Shown here: in pieces, positions 8,193 to 17,066 of the stretch
How positions within the stretch are numbered: the first letter of the stretch is position 1
Layout of the letters: the number at the start of each line of letters is the position of its first letter
Assembly (NCBI GenBank): GCA_023382975.1
Contig: JAHDXO010000012.1
Span: 35,653 to 99,652 of the forward strand
Source of the DNA: Pirellulaceae bacterium
GTDB taxonomy: Bacteria > Planctomycetota > Planctomycetia > Pirellulales > Pirellulaceae
DNA length: 64,000 nucleotides
Reading direction: 5' to 3'
Position numbers and translations under genes: made by a program
The notes under the pieces: model-generated
Database searches by the model: none
What the model was told of the DNA's origin: nothing
What the model saw: the letters and a program-made list of their open reading frames with translations, nothing else

Positions 8193-9551
8193 ATGAGTCG
8201 CAGTGAATCCCCGGTCGATTATGGTTCCGCCTCGCGCCGCCAGTTTCTCAAAGTCAGCGGCCAAGCGGCGACGGTTTCCGTGCTTGCCGGTGCGGCGGCA
8301 CATCGCGTGCATGCTGCCCACGATTCGACGATCCGGTTGGCCTTGGTGGGCTGCGGCGGCCGAGGCACAGGCGCGGTCAGCGATGCGTTGGCCGCAACCG
8401 GAGGCCCCGTGAAGCTGCATGCCATGGCCGACGTGTTTGAGACTCGCCTCGAGGGCAGTTACAACCGGTTGTCGCAAGCCCATCCCGATCGTGTCGATGT
8501 GCCGTCCGAACGACGTTTCGTCGGGTTTGACGGGTACAGGAAGGCGATCGACAGCCTTGGTCCCGGCGATGTCGTGCTGCTGACGACGCATGCCGCCTTT
8601 CGCCCGCTGCACTTTGAATATGCCGTCAGCAAGGGCATCAACGTGTTCATGGAGAAGTCTTTCGCCGTCGATTCGCCGAACGTGCGGCGATTATTCAAGG
8701 CGGCCGAGTTGTCCGAAGCCAAGGGGTTAAAAGTCGCCGTCGGTTTCATGTGGCGACATTCCCAGGCTCGGCAGGAGGTAATTCAGCGAATTCGGGACGG
8801 CGCGATCGGCGACGTGCATACGTTGCGGATCTATCGCGTCCACGGTCCGGTTTTCTGCCCGCCACGGCCGGCCAACGTCAGCCAAGTTGCCTTCCAGTTG
8901 CAGCATCCCAACAGCTTTACGTGGGTGTCCTCGGGATTCTTCATCGACTGGCATTGTCACAACGTCGATGTGGCCTGCTGGGCCAAGGGTGCGTGGCCCG
9001 TGTCGGCGCAGGGAATGGGCGGACGCTGCTACGAAGAGGCGGGCAACCAATTCGATCACTTCACGATCGAGTACACCTTCGCGGACGGCACCAAGCTGTT
9101 CGCATTCTCTCGGCACATGAACGGTTGTTGGTCCACGTATTCGGACTACGCACACGGCTCCAAAGGCGTGGCCGTGCTGATGGAGAGCCTTGGTCAGCCG
9201 AAGACTCGAATTTACAAGAGTCACAGCATGGCCCCGGAGAACCTGGAGTGGGACTTCGGCCGCAACGATCCCAATCCGTACCACGCGGAATGGCAGGTGC
9301 TGCTGGATGCGATCCGTCAGGACAAGCCGCACAACGAAGCGAGACGAGCGGGCGAGGCGAACGTCGCGGCGTTGATGGGCAGGACGGCCGTCCACACCGG
9401 CCAGTTCGTGACCTGGGACCAGACGCTGAATTCGGAATTCCAGTTTCTCGACGACATCGACAACCTGTCCTTCGACACCCCCGCACCGATCAGCGTCGAG
9501 CCCGGGCGGATCTATCCGGCGCCGCTGCCAGGATTGACCAAGGAGATTTGA
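8193..9551 (+). CDS. Tat-exported Gfo/Idh/MocA-family oxidoreductase
   Basis: 452 residues. The N-terminus has a twin-arginine signal (ASRRQFLKVSG) followed by a hydrophobic stretch ending near His-Ala-Ala, so it is exported folded with its cofactor. The Rossmann domain begins IRLALVGCGGRGTG; the MEKSFAVD segment holds the family's catalytic-site Lys (usually Glu-Lys-Pro), and the C-terminal substrate domain includes FFIDWHCHNVDVACW. Members oxidise sugars or inositols using bound NAD(P). AAGGAG precedes the ATG. It lies about 100 bp after the SIS gene. Exported members of this family are numerous in planctomycetes and are thought to process extracellular sugars. Confidence 0.93.
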   Translation: MSRSESPVDYGSASRRQFLKVSGQAATVSVLAGAAAHRVHAAHDSTIRLALVGCGGRGTGAVSDALAATGGPVKLHAMADVFETRLEGSYNRLSQAHPDRVDVPSERRFVGFDGYRKAIDSLGPGDVVLLTTHAAFRPLHFEYAVSKGINVFMEKSFAVDSPNVRRLFKAAELSEAKGLKVAVGFMWRHSQARQEVIQRIRDGAIGDVHTLRIYRVHGPVFCPPRPANVSQVAFQLQHPNSFTWVSSGFFIDWHCHNVDVACWAKGAWPVSAQGMGGRCYEEAGNQFDHFTIEYTFADGTKLFAFSRHMNGCWSTYSDYAHGSKGVAVLMESLGQPKTRIYKSHSMAPENLEWDFGRNDPNPYHAEWQVLLDAIRQDKPHNEARRAGEANVAALMGRTAVHTGQFVTWDQTLNSEFQFLDDIDNLSFDTPAPISVEPGRIYPAPLPGLTKEI

Positions 9552-10247
9552 CGCGGCAAGCGTCGGGGAATATTTACGTCGGTGATCGCGGGTGCTCGGC
9601 CACGGAGGGCTGGCCCGCCTTCTGGCCCCCGCCGGTAGGGATGGAGGCATGCAGGGCGCCTTTCTTGGTCACCCTCGGCGTCAGGAGACGAAAAGATCTG
9701 AAATGCCTGATTCGGGGACTTCGAGTGGACTTCGGCTTGACGATTTTCCACGTGGCTGATTGCTGCCCGAATAAGCTGACGACCCCTCCATTTATCCCAT
9801 GCGTCGACGTCCAATTCAGCACGTACGGCACGAACGCCGTTTTTATGGGGGGGCGTGTTTCCGGGGTAGCACATTCAATCCAGTTGTTTGCACCGGAAAA
9901 TTCCGAGAATTTAGCCGTGCGACGTAATGTGCTTGCCATTTTCTGGCGTTAAACTAGGTTCTATCTACCCCAGTCTACCGAAATAGCTTACGTCCGAAGC
10001 GAAGGCGCGGAACTTTCGCGCCTAGGCAAGCATCATACAACAGAGTTAAGTGGCGGCCGAGAATGCAGTGATCCGCTTACCAGTGGTTCGATTATGACAA
10101 AAATGTCGTCCTCATCGGCCGGCAATTGGTAGGCGTGTATTTCCACGGGACGAAAATTGTGGATTTTGCGATCTCGGCAAATTAGACTGGCGAGTAGTTC
10201 GCTACTGGCCGAATCGGATTCCATTGCCATAGAATGAGGGTCGCAAC
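9552..10247. other. Long intergenic region, nothing recognised
   Basis: 696 bp between the oxidoreductase and the dockerin protein. The middle (about 9770-10060) is more AT-rich than its surroundings and is the likely promoter region for the downstream gene. I found no convincing ORF, RNA fold, terminator or repeat. Confidence 0.5.
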
Positions 10248-13200
10248 GTGAGTGCCCCACGGTCCAGCTCCCTACAATCCACTGTTCGTACGTCGAAGAG
10301 AGCCTCCGGGAAACAGAATCGCAGCCGTACGCGCCGGCCGCGCATCGAGTCACTCGAGGACCGATGCCTGCTGGCCGTTTCGCCCGCGTTGCTTACCACC
10401 ATCGAAGGCCTGAACAGCAGCGACGGACTCTACAACATCGGTGGTGCCGATCCCGCGCCACCGGATCCCCACGGCGCGGTGGGACCCACCCACGTGGTGA
10501 ATGTCGCCAATCGCTCGATTCAGTTCTTCACGAAGGACGGAGTCAGGCATCGGCATGAGAGCCTGGTGAATTTCTTCCAGCCTCTCCGTCCGCTGACGCC
10601 TACGCTGAATCCCAGTGCGAACATCTACGACCCTCGAGTGCTCTACGACCAGTTCGCCCAGCGGTTTGTCGTCTTGGCCCTCGAACGATCGTCGGATGCC
10701 GTCGAGACGTCGAGATTCATGATTGCCGTGTCCGACGACAGCGATCCTAACGGAACGTGGTATTACCGATCGATCAACACGCTCACCAACATCGCTGCTC
10801 CGGATGATCCGCTGGACATTCTGACGCACTATGCAGATTTTGCGGGAATGTCGGTCAGTTCCGAAGCCATTTTTGTCACGGCGAACATGTTGAGCTTCGA
10901 CGACGACGAAGCCAACGGCAGCCGATTGTGGATCATTGACAAGGGAATTGGCAAAGGGGGCCTCTACGAAGGCGGAGCAGCGGCTTGGAAGTCCTACGAT
11001 CCGGGCACGATCACCCAGGTGGATTACTCGGTCAATACAGACAATGTAGTTCGATTAAGGAGTATGTACCCGGCTCACATCTATGGAACGGCTCCAGCCG
11101 GAGTCGGCACATGGTTGGTGATGTACGATGGCCGCACGAACATGACCGACGAGTTTGTGGACGTGATCCGCGTCGACAATCCGCTGACGACCCCGACGTT
11201 TCGCCTGTTCTCGGTGAACGTTGGGAATCTCGAGTATCTCATGCCGGATAACAGTCCGCTGGAATTCGATCCACCGCCTGAGGCACCCCAGCCGTTGGTC
11301 AACTCCACGCTGATTGTCGGCGACCGGCGAGTCTACGATGCGGTGTGGCGCAACGGGAATCTGTATTTCACCATGGTGACGGTTCCCGAAGCCGGCCCCG
11401 ATGCCAACCAGACCACGGCTCACTGGGTGCGTTTGAACACCACGAATCCGTTGACGGTCACCTTGGCCGATCAGGGCCCGATCAGCGGCGAAGAGATTGC
11501 GTTCTCGTCGTTCACGTCCGCCCCGTCCATCGCCGTCGATGCCCAAGGCAACATGGCGGTTAGTTTCGCCCTGCACAGTCCTGGTATTTTCCCCAGCGCT
11601 TTTTACGCACTTCGCGCTGCCACTGATCCGCCGGGGACTCTACGGGATGCAGTCGCATTGGCCGAGGGATTTGATGCCTACGAGTTGGAGGACATCAATG
11701 GCGATATCGTCTGGGGCCGCCTTTCGGGGCTGGCGATTGACCCTGCCGACAGTGTGACGTTCTGGACGTACAACACGTATTCGCTGCCCAGGTTCGACGA
11801 CGACGGCCGCTGGGGAAGCCGCTGGGGTTCCTTCCGTCTTGCCGCGTTGCCTGACTTGCCGGCCCCCGGGCCGACGACGATCAGCGGAGTCAAGTGGCAC
11901 GATCTGGACGACGACGGGTTCCGGGATGCTGACGAGCCGGCGATCGGCAATACGTTGATCTATGTCGATTACGACGGAGACGGCCAACTGGATTTGACCG
12001 AGCCGACGGCGCGAACCAACGCGCGGGGCGAGTATAGTGTCACCATCAACCGCGACGGGCCGGTAATTATTCGTGAAGTGATTCCGCCGGGTTGGACGCA
12101 GACGTTCCCTGGCGGTCCCAGTTTCGCCCACACCATCAATATCCCGACAGGCGGCGGTGGTACGATCACGGGCATCAACTTTGGCAACAGCGACAGCCAA
12201 GGCTTTGACTGGGGCAATGCTCCTGCTCCGTATCCGACGCTGCGGGTTGACAACGGGGCGCGGCATCCGATTCTGGCGGGCTACGGCCTGGGCGCGTTGG
12301 TGGTCGGGACTCCGGATGGCGAGCCGAATGCGGACGCGGCCGCCATCGACAACGACGGCGTGGTGTTGCCACGATCGATCAGCCCCGGCCAATCGTTTAC
12401 CATTCGAGTGACCAACACCGGCACCGGTTCGCTGCAGGGTTGGATCGACTGGAATCGCGACGGGGACTGGAACGATCTGGGAGAACAGATTTTCCAGAAC
12501 GTGTCGCTGACTGCCGGAACGCATTCTTTCAACGTTACGGCGCCTGCCAGTGCGGTGCCGGGAACGACGTTCGCTCGCTTCCGTTACGGGAAAGAAGGCG
12601 GACTGAGTCCCACAGGCGCGTCCACTCGCGAGGGCGAAGTGGAAGACTACCGGATCGATATCCTGTCGCCCCAGCCGATCGCTGTCGACGACTTCTTTAC
12701 CGTCGAGCAGAACAGTCAGAACAACGTGTTCCTGGTGATGGCCAACGACATTCCCGGTTCGTCTGGCCGAGAGAACCTGCGGCTGTCCGACGTCAACGCG
12801 GCGGGGTCGTCCGGAACCGTGGTCATCGATCGCAACAACACGCCCAATGACCTGACCGACGACTTCATCCGCTACAGCCCGGCGCCTGGCGCTTTCGCAC
12901 CGGACGCGTTCACTTACACGATCACGGACACTCGCACCGGTCTGAGCGATACAGCGACCGTTTCGGTGACCATCCTGCCGTTTGCTGGAAACGTCCCGGT
13001 GGCCATCGACGACTCGTATATTTTCATCCCGCAAACGGTCGGCGGGAGTTTCATGGATCTGAACGTCCTGCAGAACGACCAGCGCGGCCCGACCGGATTC
13101 ATCACGATTCCGACCAACGGGCTCGACTCGACAGGCACGTTCGGCTCGGTCCAGTTGATCAACGTGAACAATCAACAGGTCGTCCGTTACAGCCCCAACG

Positions 13201-14954
13201 GGTTTACCGGAGCCGATCAGTTCCGCTACACGATTGTCGACGGGAACAACGTGACTTCGACCGCCACGGTGACGATCCGAACCGCGCCGCACACGCAGGA
13301 CGACATCGTCAAGATCCGCCTCGAAATCACCGATACCGCCGGCAGACCCATCAGCCAGATCGGTCAGGGCTTGGAATTCCAGTTGCGAGCCTACGTGGAC
13401 GATTTGCGGGGCGAGGCGGGACGGCCTCCGCTGAACAACCCGGACTTCCCCGTGGCTTCCGCGGCACAGCAAGGCGTGTTCTCCGCGTATATGGACTTGC
13501 TGTACGAGGCGGGGTACGTGGCCTATTCGGGCGACAACCGGCTGGCCTTCGGTCCTGACTACAACCAGGGACAGTTCGTCGATTCGTCGATCCCCGGGAT
13601 TCTCAACGAGATCGGTGCTCTGCAGGGCAATATCACCAGCCCTCTGGGGCCGAACGAAGTGTTGCTCTACGTCGCCACGTTCACTGCGACCGCGAAAGGA
13701 ACGGCGACATTCCGGGCCGACCCGGCGGACGTCCTGCCCTTGCACGAAACGTCCGTGAACTTCCCCGAGAAGGCCGTGCCGTATCCGCGGATCGACTTCG
13801 GAATCGCAACAGTCGAGATCGTCGATGCGCCCAAATTGGTCCAGATTGAGTTGGTCGCGACGACGTTGAACGGTAACCCGCTGCCTAACAACCAAGTCCA
13901 GGCGGGCAGCGACTTCCTGGTCAGCGCCTATGTCCAAGACATCCGCACCGATATTGACGATCAACTGAAGGGCGTCTTCTCGGCGTACCTGGACGTGTTC
14001 TACCCGCAATTGTTGACCACTCCGGTTACCTCGGCCACCAGTCCGTTCGGTTTCGACATTGGCTTTTCGCCGCCCTTTACTGAAGGCCAGAAAGCCGAAT
14101 TCATTGTCAACATCGGCCAGATCAACGAAGTGGGTGCCTTCCGGTCATCGGCGCCCAATCTGCCCAACACGCCTCAACCTCAGTTGTTGTTCACGACTCG
14201 CTTCCGAGCGCTTCCTCCCGCCGGCGGTTTGGGGTCGATCGTCTTCACGGCCGATCCGGCCGATTCGCAGCCGATCAACGAAGTATCGCTGATCCGGTCC
14301 GGCAGCGGACAGGTGCCGGACCCAGGCCTGTCGGTGCCGACGGCCCAAGTCGAGTACATTTCGACGCCCGTGATCACCGTCATCGGCGCCGTGGGCGAAG
14401 CCGAGTTCACCAACCCGAACAATGCTCTGGATGTCAATAACGACACGTTCGTGACGCCCACCGATGCCCTGTACGTGATGAACTTCCTCAACACCATCGG
14501 GCCCTTCGATCTGCGGATGATCGGTTCGGGCGGCGCGGAAGGCGAAGCGGCGGACATCTACTACTACGACACCAACGGCGACAAGGTTATTTCCACCCAA
14601 GACCTGCTGGGCGTCATCAACCACCTGAATCTTGTCGCGGCGACCGGCGCAAAGGCGGGGCAGGCCGAAGGCGAGGCGTGGACGCCGGATCCAGACGCGA
14701 TCGTCGCGCTGACGTTGGACCCGCCCGCGGTTTCGGCGATGATCGCTCTGGTCGACGCACCCACGGCCCGCGCCGTGCTGACCGAACTCGGATCCGTACC
14801 GGCGTCCGCGGACGAAGCCTACTTCCCCGCCCCCGCAGGCGACCAAGGCATCGACGACCTGGACCTGTGGCTGGCGGACGACATGGTCGAAGACATCGCC
14901 AGCGCCTGGCAGGATCCAGCATCCCCGCTCGGACTGCTCGATCTGGTCGCTTGA
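10248..14954 (+). CDS. Large LEDR-XLL-tagged surface protein with SdrD-B, GEVED, cohesin-like and dockerin domains
   Basis: 1568 residues from a GTG at 10248 after GAGGG; the ATG at 10234 hits a stop at once. A basic head carries IESLEDRCLLA (residues 34-43), the planctomycete LEPR-XLL-type export tag. A long beta-rich domain follows to about 530; then an SdrD-B/Cna-B-like module (ISGVKWHDLDDDGFRDADEP, from about 544), a GEVED module (about 690-800, ending GEVEDYRIDI), two cadherin/Ig-like repeats (about 807-1015), two similar cohesin-like units (about 1017-1190 and 1195-1375), and a type I dockerin with two calcium loops (DVNNDTFVTPTDALYVMNFL and DTNGDKVISTQDLLGVINHL, about 1390-1460). A cell-surface structural or adhesion role is likely. 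The partner of the dockerin is not obvious. Confidence 0.9.
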   Translation: MSAPRSSSLQSTVRTSKRASGKQNRSRTRRPRIESLEDRCLLAVSPALLTTIEGLNSSDGLYNIGGADPAPPDPHGAVGPTHVVNVANRSIQFFTKDGVRHRHESLVNFFQPLRPLTPTLNPSANIYDPRVLYDQFAQRFVVLALERSSDAVETSRFMIAVSDDSDPNGTWYYRSINTLTNIAAPDDPLDILTHYADFAGMSVSSEAIFVTANMLSFDDDEANGSRLWIIDKGIGKGGLYEGGAAAWKSYDPGTITQVDYSVNTDNVVRLRSMYPAHIYGTAPAGVGTWLVMYDGRTNMTDEFVDVIRVDNPLTTPTFRLFSVNVGNLEYLMPDNSPLEFDPPPEAPQPLVNSTLIVGDRRVYDAVWRNGNLYFTMVTVPEAGPDANQTTAHWVRLNTTNPLTVTLADQGPISGEEIAFSSFTSAPSIAVDAQGNMAVSFALHSPGIFPSAFYALRAATDPPGTLRDAVALAEGFDAYELEDINGDIVWGRLSGLAIDPADSVTFWTYNTYSLPRFDDDGRWGSRWGSFRLAALPDLPAPGPTTISGVKWHDLDDDGFRDADEPAIGNTLIYVDYDGDGQLDLTEPTARTNARGEYSVTINRDGPVIIREVIPPGWTQTFPGGPSFAHTINIPTGGGGTITGINFGNSDSQGFDWGNAPAPYPTLRVDNGARHPILAGYGLGALVVGTPDGEPNADAAAIDNDGVVLPRSISPGQSFTIRVTNTGTGSLQGWIDWNRDGDWNDLGEQIFQNVSLTAGTHSFNVTAPASAVPGTTFARFRYGKEGGLSPTGASTREGEVEDYRIDILSPQPIAVDDFFTVEQNSQNNVFLVMANDIPGSSGRENLRLSDVNAAGSSGTVVIDRNNTPNDLTDDFIRYSPAPGAFAPDAFTYTITDTRTGLSDTATVSVTILPFAGNVPVAIDDSYIFIPQTVGGSFMDLNVLQNDQRGPTGFITIPTNGLDSTGTFGSVQLINVNNQQVVRYSPNGFTGADQFRYTIVDGNNVTSTATVTIRTAPHTQDDIVKIRLEITDTAGRPISQIGQGLEFQLRAYVDDLRGEAGRPPLNNPDFPVASAAQQGVFSAYMDLLYEAGYVAYSGDNRLAFGPDYNQGQFVDSSIPGILNEIGALQGNITSPLGPNEVLLYVATFTATAKGTATFRADPADVLPLHETSVNFPEKAVPYPRIDFGIATVEIVDAPKLVQIELVATTLNGNPLPNNQVQAGSDFLVSAYVQDIRTDIDDQLKGVFSAYLDVFYPQLLTTPVTSATSPFGFDIGFSPPFTEGQKAEFIVNIGQINEVGAFRSSAPNLPNTPQPQLLFTTRFRALPPAGGLGSIVFTADPADSQPINEVSLIRSGSGQVPDPGLSVPTAQVEYISTPVITVIGAVGEAEFTNPNNALDVNNDTFVTPTDALYVMNFLNTIGPFDLRMIGSGGAEGEAADIYYYDTNGDKVISTQDLLGVINHLNLVAATGAKAGQAEGEAWTPDPDAIVALTLDPPAVSAMIALVDAPTARAVLTELGSVPASADEAYFPAPAGDQGIDDLDLWLADDMVEDIASAWQDPASPLGLLDLVA

Positions 14955-15024
14955 CCCTGCCGGGCGTCAAGCTTTCCAGGCGGATGGCCGCCGCGGCCTG
15001 ACGGTCAAGTCCAGCCTCAGCTCG

Positions 15025-15050
15025 GCTTTCCAGTCGTCCGACTGGAAAGC
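15025..15050. terminator. Possible hairpin between convergent genes
   Basis: GCTTTCCAG at 15025-15033 pairs with CTGGAAAGC at 15042-15050 around an 8-nt loop. It lies between the dockerin gene (+) and the symporter gene (-), but has no T tract on either side, so termination is a guess. Confidence 0.35.
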
Positions 15051-15070
15051 ATGCACGACGCTCCGCATCT

Positions 15071-16816
15071 TCAGCCGCGGAAGTACAAGTAGGCGGCCAG
15101 GATCGCGGCCAGAATGGCGACCGAGGCGGCGACGTCGACGGCCGTCCAACTGCCGCGCGAATCGCGCCGGTGCTCGTCCGTCAGCGTGCCGTACGTCAGC
15201 CCGCTGATCTTCTGGTAGTCCGGCGCCTTGGTCAGATAACTGACGGCGATCATCGCGATTCCGGAGACCAGCAGGATCAGGATGCTGTAGTACTGGAAGA
15301 ACATGTTGTTGACGATCCAGAGGAACGAGTTGGGGGTGTAGCCGAAGCCGGCGATCAACTTGGGCGGCGTGTCGACCGCCAAGCGGAACAGGCCCATCGC
15401 CGAGCCGACGATCAAGGCGGCCAAACATCCCGCGGCGTTCAGCCGCTTCCAGAAAACGCCCAGGAAGAAGACGGCGAAAATCGGCGGCGCCAGATAGGCT
15501 TGCACGCCCTGCAGGTAATCGTACAACCCTTTGCCGCCCTGAATCACGGGAATCCAGGCCAGTCCGATCAATACCATGATCGTGGTGGCGACCCGCCCAA
15601 TCCAGACCAGTCGGTGCTGGGACACCGTCGGGTGCAGCTTGGAATAGAAGTCCATCGTGAAAAGGGTGGCTGACGCATTGAACACCCCGGCCAGCGAACT
15701 CATCAGGGCCGCCAGCAGTCCGGCCACCACCAAGCCGCGGATTCCCGTTGGCAGGACGGTTGCGACCAACAGAGGAAATGCCTTCTGCGCCTGATCGCGG
15801 ATCACCTGACCGTCCGCGCCGATCATCTGCTGCTGAAGCTCTTCGACACGTCCGCTGGAAGCCAAGGCGAAACAGACCATGCCCGGAATGATGAAAATGA
15901 ACACGGGCAGAAGTTTCAGCAGGGCCGCAAAAATGGTTCCGCGCCGAGCCTGGGTTTCGTTCGGGGCGCCCAACACGCGTTGTACGATGTATTGGTCGGT
16001 ACACCAGTACCACAACCCGATCACCGGGGCGCAGAACAACATGCTCAACCAAGGATAGTTGTCATTGAAGTACCAGGCCATGCGGTCTGCTTCCTTGACC
16101 GGCGCCCAGGTGGCCGTCATGCCTTCGGGAACCAGCGGCTTCCACAGGTTGAACATCTCGCCGCCGCAGATCGCGCGCAGCTCGCTCCAACCGCCGATCG
16201 CCTGAAGCCCGTAGTAGGTGACCATCATCGAACCGATGACCAAGACCAGGGTCTGCAGGGCCTCGGTGTACGCGACGGCCCGCAGTCCGCCCAGGACCGT
16301 GTAGATGCCCGTCAGCACGATGACCAGGATCGACCCGATCCAGAACGCATCCAGCGGACCCAAGCGGAGATCGGGCAGCAGCACCGAAAACACAATTCCG
16401 CCGGCGAAGATGCCGACCGCGATCTTGGTCACGACGTAGGCAACCAGCGAAATGACAGACAGCACCCAACGGCTAGTCGGATTGAATCGCCGCTCGAGGA
16501 ACTCGGGCATGGTGAAGACTTGGGACCGCATGTAAAAGGGCACCAGTACCCAGCCCAGCACCAGCAGGCACCAGGCGTGCAGCTCGTAGTGCGCCATCGC
16601 CACGCCGTCGGTGCATCCCGAACCGGCCAGCCCAACCAAGTGCTCCGAGCCGATGTTCGAAGCGAAGATCGAAGCGCCGACGATCCACCAACCCAGATTC
16701 CGGCCGGCCAAGAAGTAGTCGTCGGCCGTGTCCTTTGATTTGCGGATCACCCACCAGGCGACGCCCAACAGGACGGCAAAATACAACGCGATCACGACCC
16801 AGTCGAGACTTTCCAT
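15071..16816 (-). CDS. Sodium:solute symporter (SSS family)
   Basis: 581 residues from the ATG at 16816 (MESLDWVVIALYFAVLLGVA) with GGAG upstream; an in-frame extension to 16999 looks like untranslated sequence. About 13-14 membrane helices are apparent. Family signatures include DDYFLAGRNLGWWIVGASIFASNIGSEH near residues 35-60, TKIAVGIFAGG, and ALMSSLAGVFNASATLFTMDFY in the region that usually shapes the second sodium site. It should import a sugar or similar solute with sodium across the inner membrane. The neighbouring FAD oxidoreductase and DUF1080 genes suggest a carbohydrate-derived substrate. The Cys-rich GSGCTDGVAMAHYELHAW loop follows TM2. Confidence 0.93.
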   Translation of the reverse strand: MESLDWVVIALYFAVLLGVAWWVIRKSKDTADDYFLAGRNLGWWIVGASIFASNIGSEHLVGLAGSGCTDGVAMAHYELHAWCLLVLGWVLVPFYMRSQVFTMPEFLERRFNPTSRWVLSVISLVAYVVTKIAVGIFAGGIVFSVLLPDLRLGPLDAFWIGSILVIVLTGIYTVLGGLRAVAYTEALQTLVLVIGSMMVTYYGLQAIGGWSELRAICGGEMFNLWKPLVPEGMTATWAPVKEADRMAWYFNDNYPWLSMLFCAPVIGLWYWCTDQYIVQRVLGAPNETQARRGTIFAALLKLLPVFIFIIPGMVCFALASSGRVEELQQQMIGADGQVIRDQAQKAFPLLVATVLPTGIRGLVVAGLLAALMSSLAGVFNASATLFTMDFYSKLHPTVSQHRLVWIGRVATTIMVLIGLAWIPVIQGGKGLYDYLQGVQAYLAPPIFAVFFLGVFWKRLNAAGCLAALIVGSAMGLFRLAVDTPPKLIAGFGYTPNSFLWIVNNMFFQYYSILILLVSGIAMIAVSYLTKAPDYQKISGLTYGTLTDEHRRDSRGSWTAVDVAASVAILAAILAAYLYFRG

Positions 16817-16958
16817 ATTCTCCGCCTTTCCGCTCTTCAACCTCCGGTACGACGATCCAACCGCAACACCCCGAAATCCCGCGCGCCGCCGGACGACCCG
16901 GCCGCGCGCACCCTTTGTACCAACAAGTCGGTTCCGTCGGAACCCAGCCCGCGTATCT

Positions 16959-17049
16959 GGCGAGCGGTGCGGCGTTAGCCCACCGCTTCTCCGCAACATT
17001 CACCGGCCAGCCGCAAGGGAAGCGGTGGGCTAACGCGTTACCACTCGCC
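16959..17049. repeat. REP-like palindrome, family E
   Basis: Perfect 18-nt arms at 16972-16989 and 17019-17036 (GCGTTAGCCCACCGCTTC and its complement) enclose a 29-nt loop; imperfect pairing extends to 16959 and 17049. It lies between the FAD oxidoreductase start-distal end and the symporter start region, in the leader of the symporter gene. Confidence 0.85.
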
Positions 17050-17066
17050 GAAGCATGACCGTCAAA

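Noticed and set aside
11640..14009. 789-codon minus-strand frame inside the dockerin gene
   Set aside because: Antisense shadow of a high-GC repeat-rich gene; no recognisable motif and heavy Arg bias.
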